Assembly: GCA_035570275.1 (NCBI GenBank)
Contig: DATMNI010000466.1
Coordinates: 35,328 to 99,327 of the forward strand
Direction: 5' to 3'
DNA length: 64,000 nt
DNA from: DATMNI01 sp035570275
GTDB taxonomy: Bacteria; Acidobacteriota; Terriglobia; Bryobacterales; Bryobacteraceae
The first letter of the stretch is position 1. Each line of letters starts with the position of its first letter. The notes below the pieces were generated by a model. That model was not told the DNA's origin, did no database searches, and saw only the letters and a list, made by a program, of their open reading frames with translations. The position numbers and the translations under genes were made by a program. This document shows positions 26,146-34,670 of the stretch, one piece after another.

Positions 26146-26472
26146 ATGACGACTCTGCAAAGAGAACATGCCGCTACCGTGGCTTCCTACACCGGCAGCC
26201 CCGAGCACAAACTCCCCCACGCTAGAAGTGATGCCACCCTTTGCCCGTCCGACCTCGGAAACCAGGAAGAGCTCACGCTTTGGCTCCGGAATGCCATAGT
26301 AAGGGGTAATGTCGGCGGGTTTATGGAGGGACCTTTTCCCCGTTATGTCTGGTACCGGGATGGAGATCGCCTTTTTGAGGGAAGACTCACGAATCAGGCG
26401 CTCGGCGAGTACAAGGGTTACCCCATCAGCCCTGATGAGGGGCCTCTGGAACTGAGATCGCAAAATGTCTGA
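26146..26472 (+). CDS. Small protein of a two-gene accessory unit
   Basis: 108 residues from the ATG at 26146; an upstream ATG/CTG region to 26095 looks non-coding. Not recognised. A helix-rich N-terminus (QREHAATVASYTGSPEH), a central DLGNQEELTLWLRNAIVRGN, and a beta region FPRYVWYRDGDRLFEGRLTN then ALGEYKGYPIS. The last motif looks like a compact beta meander. It overlaps the following pseudo-protease gene by 8 bp, so the pair is translationally coupled. The base composition is visibly lower in GC than the surroundings, consistent with transfer. Confidence 0.65.
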   Translation: MTTLQREHAATVASYTGSPEHKLPHARSDATLCPSDLGNQEELTLWLRNAIVRGNVGGFMEGPFPRYVWYRDGDRLFEGRLTNQALGEYKGYPISPDEGPLELRSQNV

Positions 26473-27751
26473 TTTCCAATTGCGCTTTGAGTGGGAAGAC
26501 TCCCCCAGAGTTCGCACTCCGGAACTTGACGCCACTTGGGCTCGCCTTGAAATCTACGCCGAGGGGGAGCCTATCACCAGGGTTGAAGCGAGGCGCACGC
26601 AAAGCGTAAGGACGGGCATTTATGTCCCATTATTTCCTATAGCGGAATGGATGATCGCAAATTGGTGGTTCCTTTGGGACGAGTGGCGCGCGAACGGGCG
26701 TGACGGTCGGCACAGCCTGCTCGCAGCGAGAGAGGGCTTTGTTCTGCCTGACCTGAGCTTTGTGCCAACGGAAACCAAGATGGAGGTGATGTGGTGGCCT
26801 AGCGCGTCGACTCTTTCGGCAAGGTCCTCCTCGGACGTCCTGTTCCTGTCTGGTGGCTCCAGCATCGTTCCCAAGGCCCATGTCAAAGAGGAGTTTCGCA
26901 GACTGGTGGAAGCAGTCATAGAGCGATTGAGTGCCAGACAGGTGCAGCACTCATACCTCGTCCCGGAATGGCGCGCCATACTGGACGCTGAGCACGATCC
27001 GGAACAAAAGGCTTTTTGTGAGAAGGCCGCGCGCCTCGGATGCGATCCGTTTGATGTCGCCGATTCTCTGGCCGCCCAGATTGAGCACCTAGGTGTTCTA
27101 CTGCCTGAACCGATGGCGGAGGATTTCTGCGATGCAATACCTTTGGCGCAAATGACCTCCGGCGCTCAAGCCGTGAAAACTTTCATTGATTCTGCGTCCG
27201 CTACCGCCGTGAATGAGGGCAAGTGGCGAGAGTTTCGGGAGAAATCGCATTGGCGACGTACAGAAGCCCCTTGGCGCGATGGATACAACGAGGCGCGAGT
27301 GCTCAGGGCCTATCTGGGACGCAGTGGCGCTATTGCGACCGGCCTCGATTCATTCCTGAAACAGGCATTCGGTTCGCTGGAGATCAGAGAATTTGAGGTT
27401 GCTTCCCGGATCGAGGCAATTTCCGCGCCGACTCAGACGGGTGCTCCGTTGTTCGGCTACCGCTCTCATCGTCGCGAAGAAAGCAAGAGATTCATTCTTT
27501 GCCGCGCACTGTCTGACCATCTCGCATCGGGCCAACCATCGCTGGTGACACGCAGCGCAACCGAACACCAGCAGCGGAACCGCGCTTTTGCGGCGGAATT
27601 CCTGGCACCGGCGGAGTCAATAAGAGAGCGGATTGGCGCGGACCGCGTTGGAGAAGAAGACATCGAGGATCTGGCCCAGGAATTTCAGGTGTCGGACCTC
27701 GTCATTCGTCACCAAATCGAGAACCATAATTTGACGTGGCTTGGGGCTTAG
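26465..27751 (+). CDS. ImmA/IrrE-like pseudo-metalloprotease (catalytic residues lost)
   Basis: 428 residues. The N-terminal 150 residues are a beta-rich domain (FEWEDSPRVRTPELDATWAR, IYVPLFPIAEWMIANWWFLW). The middle is helical, with WRDGYNEARVLRAYLG typical of the linker before IrrE domains. The C-terminus (about 300-428) follows the IrrE layout: RFILCRALSDHL, then RNRAFAAEFLAPAESI and EDIEDLAQEFQVSDLVIRHQ. Where active enzymes have HExxH this one has Arg347-Ala348-x-x-Asp351, and the third ligand Glu of the FAAEFL helix is Gln, so zinc catalysis is not possible. Coupled to the 108-residue gene. Function unknown; a sensor or anti-sensor in stress or phage response is an inference. Confidence 0.75.
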   Translation: MSDFQLRFEWEDSPRVRTPELDATWARLEIYAEGEPITRVEARRTQSVRTGIYVPLFPIAEWMIANWWFLWDEWRANGRDGRHSLLAAREGFVLPDLSFVPTETKMEVMWWPSASTLSARSSSDVLFLSGGSSIVPKAHVKEEFRRLVEAVIERLSARQVQHSYLVPEWRAILDAEHDPEQKAFCEKAARLGCDPFDVADSLAAQIEHLGVLLPEPMAEDFCDAIPLAQMTSGAQAVKTFIDSASATAVNEGKWREFREKSHWRRTEAPWRDGYNEARVLRAYLGRSGAIATGLDSFLKQAFGSLEIREFEVASRIEAISAPTQTGAPLFGYRSHRREESKRFILCRALSDHLASGQPSLVTRSATEHQQRNRAFAAEFLAPAESIRERIGADRVGEEDIEDLAQEFQVSDLVIRHQIENHNLTWLGA

Positions 27752-28666
27752 AGACGATTCTACTGGCGAATCGCGCCGCGGATGGTGTCCTGGGCAGGGA
27801 TTGGCAGGGGCGCTTGTGCCCAACGCGCGGTACGGCTCCACAAGGCGACCGCCTCGTCTTCATGACTGCCGTATAGTCACCCCACGTGACGGTGGCGTTG
27901 ATGGACCGGATTTTGGCGGAATCAGAACGCTGGCGCCCATAGAGGAGGGGAAGTCGTTTTCCGGGAGGGCTCCGGCGTGGGGGTGTCTCCCAGTTGCGCC
28001 AGCACCGGATCGAGTGTGGTCTTGACGATCGACTGCGCAAGCGAACGCAGCGTATAATTCAAAGGAACGGCGACGCTCCTCGGTGGGCTGGGGGTAGATT
28101 CCGCCGGTGGGAATCGTTACGGGTTGGAGTTCTGATCGATATAGAGCTTCGAGCTGCGGCGGCGGAGAGCGGCGAGCCGTTCATCCACGGAGGCCGAGGA
28201 CTTCAGTTGTTCAATGGCTTTGCCGGTGACTTGGCAGGCGGCGTTTTCTTTGAGCCACTTGGGGCGGTCAGCGGCTTCTTCGTGAGCAGGTTCTCGATGG
28301 CAGGCAGGTACCACTGCGTTCGTGGGGTAGGTTGGAACGGGTACCCCGCGGTCCGGCGGACGGCGGCGAGGCATGACAGGGTCGAAAAACCACCCCGCCC
28401 ATCCGGAATCTCCCGGGGCCTGGCGTGGTTTTTCATGAAGTTTCGCGGGCGGAACGCCCATCCCAACAGACCACGAAAGACGATGGTCTGTCCCACCTTC
28501 TTCCAACCGGACGGTCGTTCACGAGGCCCCGGAGGTGCCTCGGTTTGGCCGCGGAACGGCTGGCACGGGGAAAAAGCGGCTGGCCGGGATTGAATTAGAT
28601 TGAATTAAATTAAATAGAGTGTACACTTGACGCAACCCGGTCGCCCCGGGGGTACTATACAGGGAG
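27752..28666. other. About 0.9 kb without a convincing gene; possible gene remnants
   Basis: Open frames occur on both strands, but none has a start with ribosome-binding site plus protein-like composition. On the minus strand a short WGDYTAVM peptide (near 27865-27895) and a following out-of-frame protein-like stretch hint at a frameshifted secreted-protein remnant. Just before the kinase gene are two 10-bp GATTGAATTA repeats (28588-28607), AT-rich DNA and a TTGACG hexamer (28627-28632), suggesting the kinase promoter. Probably the decayed edge of the 26-28 kb island. Confidence 0.4.
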
Positions 28667-28675
28667 GTGGCCGCG

Positions 28676-31126
28676 ATGGCCAACGACCGGAGAAGGCTGG
28701 GAATCGGCATTGCCGACGAAATTCCCTGGGGCACCCATTTCTGCCATTTCTACGAAACCAAAGAAGACCTGTTCGACATTCTGATTCCCTATTTCAAGAC
28801 GGGATTGGAGGATCATGAATTCTGCATGTGGGTGGTTTTCGACCCCCTGGACGAAACAGGAGCGAAACGCGCGTTAGAACACGCCCTTCCCGGCGCCGCG
28901 GAGCACCTGGCGGCGCGCGATATCGAGATTGTTCCGCATGCCCAGTGGTATCTCGAAGACGGCGCTTTCGATCTCGAGCGGGTGCTTCGAGGTTGGGATG
29001 AAAAGCTGACCCAGGCCCTGGCACGCGGTTATTCCGGAATGAGAGTGAATGGCAGAGCGGCCTGGCTAACGGAGACAGACCGGCGAAACTTCGTTGCCTA
29101 CGAAAATGAGCTGAACCAGCGAATCGCCGATCGACGGATGATCGCGCTGTGCACGTACCCGCTGGCGGCGACCGGCGCGGCGCGAATCTTCGACGTCGCC
29201 CATACGCACCAATTTGCCATTGCCAAACAGGGCGGCGCCTGGGAGGTTGTCGAAACCTCGCATCTCAGGCATGCCGCGGAACAGGCGCTGGGAGCCAGCG
29301 AGGAACGCTTCCGGCGTTACTTCGAACTCGGGCTGATCGGCATGGCGATCACGTCGCCTTCCAAAGGGTGGATTGAGGTCAACGACCAGATTTGCGAGAT
29401 CTTAGGTTACCAACGCAGCGAACTGCTGCAAATGAGTTGGGCGGATATTACTCATCCGGAGGATTTGGAGGCTGATATCGAACGATTCAACCGAGTCCTC
29501 GCCGGCGAGATTGACGGCTATTCGATGGACAAGCGTTTTATCCGCCAGGACGGCCGGGTCATTTACGCCTCGATTTCGGTGAAGTGTGTGCGCCGCGGGG
29601 ACGGCTCGGTGGATTACATGGTGGGGCTGCTGCAAGACATCACCGAACGCAAGCGGGCGGAGGATGCCCAGCGGGCCAGTGAAGAACGATGGCGCGCCAT
29701 CTTCGAGAATTCGGCTGTTGGGATCTCACTCGCGGGTCCCGACGGACTCTTCACCGTGAGCAATCGGGCGTATCAGGAGATGGTGGGGTACACGGATGAA
29801 GAACTGCGGCCGATGTCTTTTCTAGACATCACTTACGAAGAGGACCGGAGCGCCAACCTGTCACTGGTAAAGGAACTTTGGGAGGGTAAGCGATCGCAGT
29901 TCCAGCACGAAAAACGCTACCGGCGCAAGGACGGCAGGCTGATCTGGGTGAGGTACACGGTCTCGCTGGCGCCGGGCACCGAAACGGCGCCTCAATTTGC
30001 CATGGGGATCGTGGAAGACATCACGGCCAGAAAAGTGGCGGAAGAGCAGTTGCGGCGCAGCGAGGCTTACCTGGCCGAATCACAACGGCTCAGCCACATC
30101 GGAAGTTGGGCCATGAAGATTTCGCCCAGAGAGACCGTCTTCTGGTCGCCGGAACTCTACCGCATTTTTGGGTTTGATCCGGCGCAGGGGGCGGTACCCT
30201 TCCAGGCGGCTCACGAACGAATTCACGCGGAGGATCGAGGTAAGGTCGAGCAGGTTCTCGAAAGCGCCATCCATGAGGGAAGAGACTTCACCTGCGATTA
30301 TCGAATCGTTCTGCCGGAGGGTACGGTCAAACACTGCCGCGGTATCGGCCACCCGGTGGTTAACGAAGCCGGCGAGCCGGTTGAATTCATCGGTACGGTG
30401 ATAGACGTAACCGAGACCAGGCATGCGGAAGAGGAATTGCAGAATTCGCTGGAACAGTTGCGGGCTCTGGCTGCACGCGTTCAAAGCGCGCGGGAAGAAG
30501 AGAGAACCAGGGTGGCGCGCGAAATCCATGACGAATTAGGCCAGGCGCTGACCGCGATTAAGCTGGACGTGTCCTCTTTGATCCATGATCTGCCGCCGGA
30601 CCGCAAACAGGAGAAGAAAGCCGAGTCAATTCTGGCGCTGGTGGACCGGACGATTCAATTCGTGCGCCGGCTGTCGGCAGAGTTGAGGCCAGGCATGCTG
30701 GACGACCTGGGACTGGTTGCCGCCCTGGAATGGGCGGCCGAGGAATTTGAAACGCGAACCGGAACCATGTGCCGGTTGGACCAGCGTCAGAACGATATTG
30801 TTATGGATCGCGGGCAGGGTACGGCGATTTTTCGTATCTTCCAGGAGACTTTGACCAATGTGGCGCGGCACGCCGGTGCCACTCAGGTGGACGTTCGATT
30901 AACCAAGGACGATGGGTATATTGAGCTAGAGGTACGGGACAATGGCCGCGGCATCGCTAAAGAGCAGCTTTCCGCCGGCGGCCTTGGAATCCTGGGCATG
31001 AGGGAGCGGGCTATCTTGCTGGGAGGCGAGTTCACCATCGAAGGCATGCCGGGGCAGGGTACGCTGGTAAGAGTCCGGATTCCCGAGGCCGCTCCAAATC
31101 GCGCCAATGCGGGCGCCAGCCAGTGA
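28676..31126 (+). CDS. MEDS/PAS sensor histidine kinase (NarL-type)
   Basis: 816 residues from the ATG at 28676, placed 8 bases after AGGGAGG; the GTG at 28667 overlaps that site. Residues about 12-185 match a MEDS (DcmR-type) sensor: IPWGTHFCHFYETKEDLFDI, FCMWVVFDPL and YSGMRVNGRAAWL. Three PAS domains follow (about 205-325, 330-450, 455-580), each closed by a VxDITERK-type helix. The HisKA_3 box REIHDELGQALTAIKLD carries His618, then a HATPase_c domain with DNGRGI and GGLGILGMRERA. No membrane segment, so it is a cytoplasmic sensor. The stop overlaps the GTG of the response regulator gene. Confidence 0.92.
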   Translation: MANDRRRLGIGIADEIPWGTHFCHFYETKEDLFDILIPYFKTGLEDHEFCMWVVFDPLDETGAKRALEHALPGAAEHLAARDIEIVPHAQWYLEDGAFDLERVLRGWDEKLTQALARGYSGMRVNGRAAWLTETDRRNFVAYENELNQRIADRRMIALCTYPLAATGAARIFDVAHTHQFAIAKQGGAWEVVETSHLRHAAEQALGASEERFRRYFELGLIGMAITSPSKGWIEVNDQICEILGYQRSELLQMSWADITHPEDLEADIERFNRVLAGEIDGYSMDKRFIRQDGRVIYASISVKCVRRGDGSVDYMVGLLQDITERKRAEDAQRASEERWRAIFENSAVGISLAGPDGLFTVSNRAYQEMVGYTDEELRPMSFLDITYEEDRSANLSLVKELWEGKRSQFQHEKRYRRKDGRLIWVRYTVSLAPGTETAPQFAMGIVEDITARKVAEEQLRRSEAYLAESQRLSHIGSWAMKISPRETVFWSPELYRIFGFDPAQGAVPFQAAHERIHAEDRGKVEQVLESAIHEGRDFTCDYRIVLPEGTVKHCRGIGHPVVNEAGEPVEFIGTVIDVTETRHAEEELQNSLEQLRALAARVQSAREEERTRVAREIHDELGQALTAIKLDVSSLIHDLPPDRKQEKKAESILALVDRTIQFVRRLSAELRPGMLDDLGLVAALEWAAEEFETRTGTMCRLDQRQNDIVMDRGQGTAIFRIFQETLTNVARHAGATQVDVRLTKDDGYIELEVRDNGRGIAKEQLSAGGLGILGMRERAILLGGEFTIEGMPGQGTLVRVRIPEAAPNRANAGASQ

Positions 31127-31755
31127 TCAGGATTCTGATTGCCGACGATCATGCCATCGTGCGCGGGGGATTGAAAGAGATTCTGGTTCGCCAGCTTAAA
31201 GATGTGATTTTGGGCGAAGCCGGAGATGCGCAACAGGCCCTGGCCCGTTTAGAGAGCGGCGTTTGGGATCTGTTAATTCTCGACATCACGCTGCCGGGCC
31301 GAAGCGGTCTGGACCTTCTAGCCGATCTGAAACAGCAAAAGCCGGAAATGCCGGTGCTGGTTTTGAGCATGCATCCGGAAGATCAGTACGGGAAGCGCGT
31401 GCTCCAAGCCGGGGCCTCCGGGTACATGAACAAAGAGGCCGCTCCCGAAGATCTGGTTAAGGCGATCCGGAAAATCCTAAGCGGCGGCGTGTATGTAAGC
31501 ACGGCGCTGGCCGAGAAACTGGCTTCGGACCTGAGCCGCGGCAGTGGACGGCCTCTTCATGAACTGCTATCGGCTCGCGAGTTTGAGGTAATGCGAATGC
31601 TTGCCTCAGGCAAGGGCATCACGCAAATTGCGGAAGAACTGCGTTTGGGCGCGACCACGGTCAGCACGTATCGCGCGCGTATCCTGGAGAAGATGGGCAT
31701 GGCAAGCACCGCCGAATTGATGCGCTATGCGATCGACAACCGGTTGGTTGACTAA
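31123..31755 (+). CDS. NarL/LuxR-type response regulator, partner of the upstream kinase
   Basis: 210 residues from a GTG within the kinase stop (GTGA overlap). The receiver domain has the acidic pair ADD at 7-9, phospho-acceptor Asp54 (LLILDITLPGRSG), a Ser/Thr near VLSMH and Lys in MNKEA. The LuxR HTH at about 145-205 reads LSAREFEVMRMLASGKGITQ, IAEELRLGATTVSTYRARIL. It binds DNA after phosphorylation by the MEDS kinase, with which it forms a certain two-component pair. Target promoters are unknown. Confidence 0.95.
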   Translation: MIRILIADDHAIVRGGLKEILVRQLKDVILGEAGDAQQALARLESGVWDLLILDITLPGRSGLDLLADLKQQKPEMPVLVLSMHPEDQYGKRVLQAGASGYMNKEAAPEDLVKAIRKILSGGVYVSTALAEKLASDLSRGSGRPLHELLSAREFEVMRMLASGKGITQIAEELRLGATTVSTYRARILEKMGMASTAELMRYAIDNRLVD

Positions 31756-32122
31756 GACCGCTCAATTTGCCCAGCCTTCCCAAAGCCTTGTAGTAGAACG
31801 ACGACAAGGGCCCGGTCCAAAGTTCTACAGAAGAAAGCTCTTTGCCGCGATGGTGCCCGGTAGTTTCCAGGTCCGAAAGTATTAGACATGGAACACAATA
31901 TCGGGGATTGCATTCGATGCGTTCTGGAGGATCTTAATCGCCGCAAGGCGATTGTGGATGCAGGGCTCAAACTCCTGAAAGACCAGGTTGCCGCCCCTCA
32001 ATGGGCCGATTGGCAGAAGCCCCAGGCCTCACCGCGGCCGTCGAGGCGCCACTGCCGCCATGCAAGCGCCCCGCTGAGCGGGAATCGGTTTAGTGGGGAT
32101 CGGCGGAGCGCATCGGCTGATC
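31756..32122. other. Intergenic stretch with a weak small open frame
   Basis: An ATG at 31888 opens about 50 plausible residues (MEHNIGDCIRCVLEDLNRRK, helical) but then drifts into low-quality sequence overlapping the hybrid kinase start, so I do not call a gene. Nothing else is visible. Confidence 0.35.
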
Positions 32123-34213
32123 ATGCTCGATGATCCGGGCGAAGCGTTGCGGAAGAGCGATGAACGGGTCGGGGGTGACCGGATCGAGGATGACCGGTTA
32201 ACGAAGGTAGTCGAGCATGCGCCGGAAGGAATCTTCATCCAGCGTGGCGGCAGGTTTGCCTATCTGAACGCGGCTGCGCTCCGTTTGTACGGGGCCGCAT
32301 CCGCGGAGCAACTCCTCGGGCAACCTGTGGTCGAGCGCGTACACCCGCTGTGGCGTCATTTGGCTGCGCAACGCATCCTGCCGGCAAGCGAACTTCAGCC
32401 GAGGGCGCCGCTGTCCGAGGAAAAGCACCTGAAGCTCGACGGCACGGTTTTCGATGCGGAAGTCTCGGCGGCGCCGTTGGCTTACGAAGACAGCGCCGGG
32501 TCGTTCGGGTCAGGCGAGGTGGTCTTTGTCCGGGACATCACACGACGTAAACAGGCGGAAGAAACGGAACGTCTAAACGGCGCGCTGCTGCGTTCGCGTG
32601 CCGAGGACGAAGCGGCGAAGCTTCGGGAACAACTTCTGCACGCCCGGAAACTGGAAAGCATCGGCAGGCTGGCCGGAGGTGTGGCCCACGATTTCAACAA
32701 CCTGCTCACGATCATCAACGGCTACAGCGATCTGCTGCTGGGCCGGCTCACACCCAACGATCCGATGCGCAAGGACGTCACCGAGATCAGAAAGGCTGGA
32801 GATCGCGCGGCCGCGCTGTGCAACCAATTGCTGGTTCCGGGCCGGAAGCAGATTCCGCGGCCCAGCGGATTGAACCTGAACGGCCTGATCGCCGATGTGG
32901 AGAAACTGCTGGTCCGGGTGATTGGGGAGGACATTCGGCTGGCAACCGTTCTACGCCCCTCTGTGGGGCAGGTACAGGCCGATGCCGGGCTGTTGCACCA
33001 GGTTCTGATGGATCTGGCAATGAACGCCAGGGACGCCATGCCGGGCGGAGGAACCCTGCGGATTGAAACCGAGGACGTGGAACTGGGAGAGGGCCATGCG
33101 GCGCATCACCCTGACGTGAAGCCTGGCCCCTATGTACAACTAAAGTTTAGCGACACCGGTATCGGCATGACCAAAGACGTCATGGCGCACCTTTTTGAGC
33201 CGTTCTTCACCACCAAAACGCCTGGTGAAGGGAGGGGTCTAGGCCTGGCGGCCGTGTACGGCATCGTCAAACAGAGCGGCGGAGCGATCCTGGCACACAG
33301 CGAAACGGGGGAGGGAACCACATTCACGATCTACCTGCGGCGCCTGGCGGGAGAGGCGGCCGGGCTGGAAGCGCCGAGGTCCGATCCCGAAAAGCCCGAC
33401 GCCGCCGCGCTCGGGGGGACGGAAACCATCCTCGTCGTGGAACACCATGATGAAATTCGCCAACTGGCCCACGTTGTCCTCAGCCGTTACGGGTATCGCG
33501 TAATCGAAGCCGGCAGTGGAGACGAAGCGCTGCTTCATGCCGAACGCCACGCCGGGCCGATTCACCTGATGCTGAGCGAAATCGCGATGCCTGGAATGAC
33601 CGGCCAGGAATTGGTGGACCGGATGAAACCGCTGCGGTCCGGGATGAGCGTGGTATTCATGTCGGGTGACAGCGATCGCGGCGTTGGCGATCAGGGCACT
33701 GGCGATCAGGGCACTGGCGATCAGGGAATTCCGGACGTGGGTGTCAGTTACCTCTCGAAGCCATTTTCTCCCGAAACGCTGGCGGGAAAGGTTCGTGAAG
33801 CGCTTGGCGCACCGCGCCCGGCTGGGACGATACTGGTGGTGGACGATGAGCCGGAAATTCGCGACCTTCTTGGGGAGATTCTGGCGGGCGCGGGCTACCG
33901 GGCAGTGCAAGCGACGGACGGGAAAGACGCATTGAAACGCCTCGACACTGCCGATGTCGATCTGGTGATTACGGATCTGGCGATGCCGGAGCAGGATGGA
34001 CTGGAGACGATCCGGATTCTCCACAAGACACGGCCCCGGCTGAAGATCATCGCGATCTCCGGCAAATTTGACGCCGGTTTTCTGAGGGCGGCGGAGCTTC
34101 TTGGCGCTCATGCGTCGCTGGCGAAGCCGATTCGTCCGGATGCGTTGTTGGACACCGTGAGGCGGGTGATGGTTGATATTCGGGGCACTCGCGGCTCTGG
34201 CCCGCGGGACTAA
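32123..34213 (+). CDS. Hybrid histidine kinase with one degenerate and one intact receiver
   Basis: 696 residues from the ATG at 32123; 32093 is an alternative. PAS domain about 20-145 (VVEHAPEGIFIQRGGRFAYL). HisKA with His189 in GGVAHDFNNLLTIINGYSDL. HATPase with DLAMNARDAM, FSDTGIGM and GRGLGLAAVYGIV. Receiver 1 (about 435-550) has Glu486 (MLSEIAMPGMTG) in place of the phospho-acceptor Asp and a changed acidic triad (VVEHHDE). A 15-bp triplication follows (33686-33730, GDQGT repeats). Receiver 2 (about 570-690) is canonical, with VVDDEPEIR, Asp618 and the conserved Lys. No HTH output and no membrane helix. Confidence 0.92.
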   Translation: MLDDPGEALRKSDERVGGDRIEDDRLTKVVEHAPEGIFIQRGGRFAYLNAAALRLYGAASAEQLLGQPVVERVHPLWRHLAAQRILPASELQPRAPLSEEKHLKLDGTVFDAEVSAAPLAYEDSAGSFGSGEVVFVRDITRRKQAEETERLNGALLRSRAEDEAAKLREQLLHARKLESIGRLAGGVAHDFNNLLTIINGYSDLLLGRLTPNDPMRKDVTEIRKAGDRAAALCNQLLVPGRKQIPRPSGLNLNGLIADVEKLLVRVIGEDIRLATVLRPSVGQVQADAGLLHQVLMDLAMNARDAMPGGGTLRIETEDVELGEGHAAHHPDVKPGPYVQLKFSDTGIGMTKDVMAHLFEPFFTTKTPGEGRGLGLAAVYGIVKQSGGAILAHSETGEGTTFTIYLRRLAGEAAGLEAPRSDPEKPDAAALGGTETILVVEHHDEIRQLAHVVLSRYGYRVIEAGSGDEALLHAERHAGPIHLMLSEIAMPGMTGQELVDRMKPLRSGMSVVFMSGDSDRGVGDQGTGDQGTGDQGIPDVGVSYLSKPFSPETLAGKVREALGAPRPAGTILVVDDEPEIRDLLGEILAGAGYRAVQATDGKDALKRLDTADVDLVITDLAMPEQDGLETIRILHKTRPRLKIIAISGKFDAGFLRAAELLGAHASLAKPIRPDALLDTVRRVMVDIRGTRGSGPRD
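33686..33730 (+). repeat. 15-bp in-frame triplication between two receiver domains
   Basis: Units 33686-33700 and 33701-33715 (GGCGATCAGGGCACT) are identical and the third ends differently. It encodes GDQGT repeats in the linker between receivers 1 and 2 of the hybrid kinase. Confidence 0.85.
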
Positions 34214-34285
34214 AGTCCAGGGCCGAAATCACCGCATGTCGAGGCCCAGGAGTTTCGCCATCCCCATATCATCACGTGGGGATCA

Positions 34286-34630
34286 TCAGAACAGGGTTTG
34301 TTTTTGCGGAAACTGTTCCACCTGCTCCACCAGGTTCAGCAGCGTGGCGGCCAGCGTGCGCGCGGCTTCCACGTCCAGATCGGCATAAACCGGGAAAGCG
34401 CCCGACAATTTGCCGGTTTCCTCCACCTGGAACTTGAGACGGACGCGGCGCCCGCGCAGATTGTGCTGACAATCGCCATCAATGGAAGACAGCACCAGGA
34501 TGCGCCCCCAGCAGGGCTGAAGTTCGGGAATGGCGTCGCGAAGTTCCTGCGGAAAACTCATGGTATTGGCGCGCGACCACTGGTAGGCGGCCCGCACCTG
34601 GGTATTCGGAATGGAGACTTCTTTGGGCAT
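34286..34630 (-). CDS. Hypothetical protein
   Basis: 114 residues from the ATG at 34630; an ATG at 34654 would overlap the divergent aminopeptidase start. Not recognised. NTQVRAAYQWSRANTMSFPQ suggests a helical start, CQHNLRGRRVRLKFQVEETG a beta pair, and DLDVEAARTLAATLLNLVEQ a C-terminal helix. No signal peptide or membrane segment. It stands alone on the minus strand between two plus-strand genes. Confidence 0.7.
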   Translation of the reverse strand: MPKEVSIPNTQVRAAYQWSRANTMSFPQELRDAIPELQPCWGRILVLSSIDGDCQHNLRGRRVRLKFQVEETGKLSGAFPVYADLDVEAARTLAATLLNLVEQVEQFPQKQTLF

Positions 34631-34670
34631 ATGATGCAGTATAGTCTGTAGCATGAAATCGTGGGGTCGA

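Noticed and set aside
28117..28506. Minus-strand frame of 129 residues in the gene-poor segment
   Set aside because: Proline/arginine-rich composition and no start signal; likely chance or remnant sequence.
31888..32133. 81-residue small frame before the hybrid kinase
   Set aside because: The first 50 residues look plausible, but the rest is low quality and overlaps the kinase start; kept only as a note in the intergenic entry.
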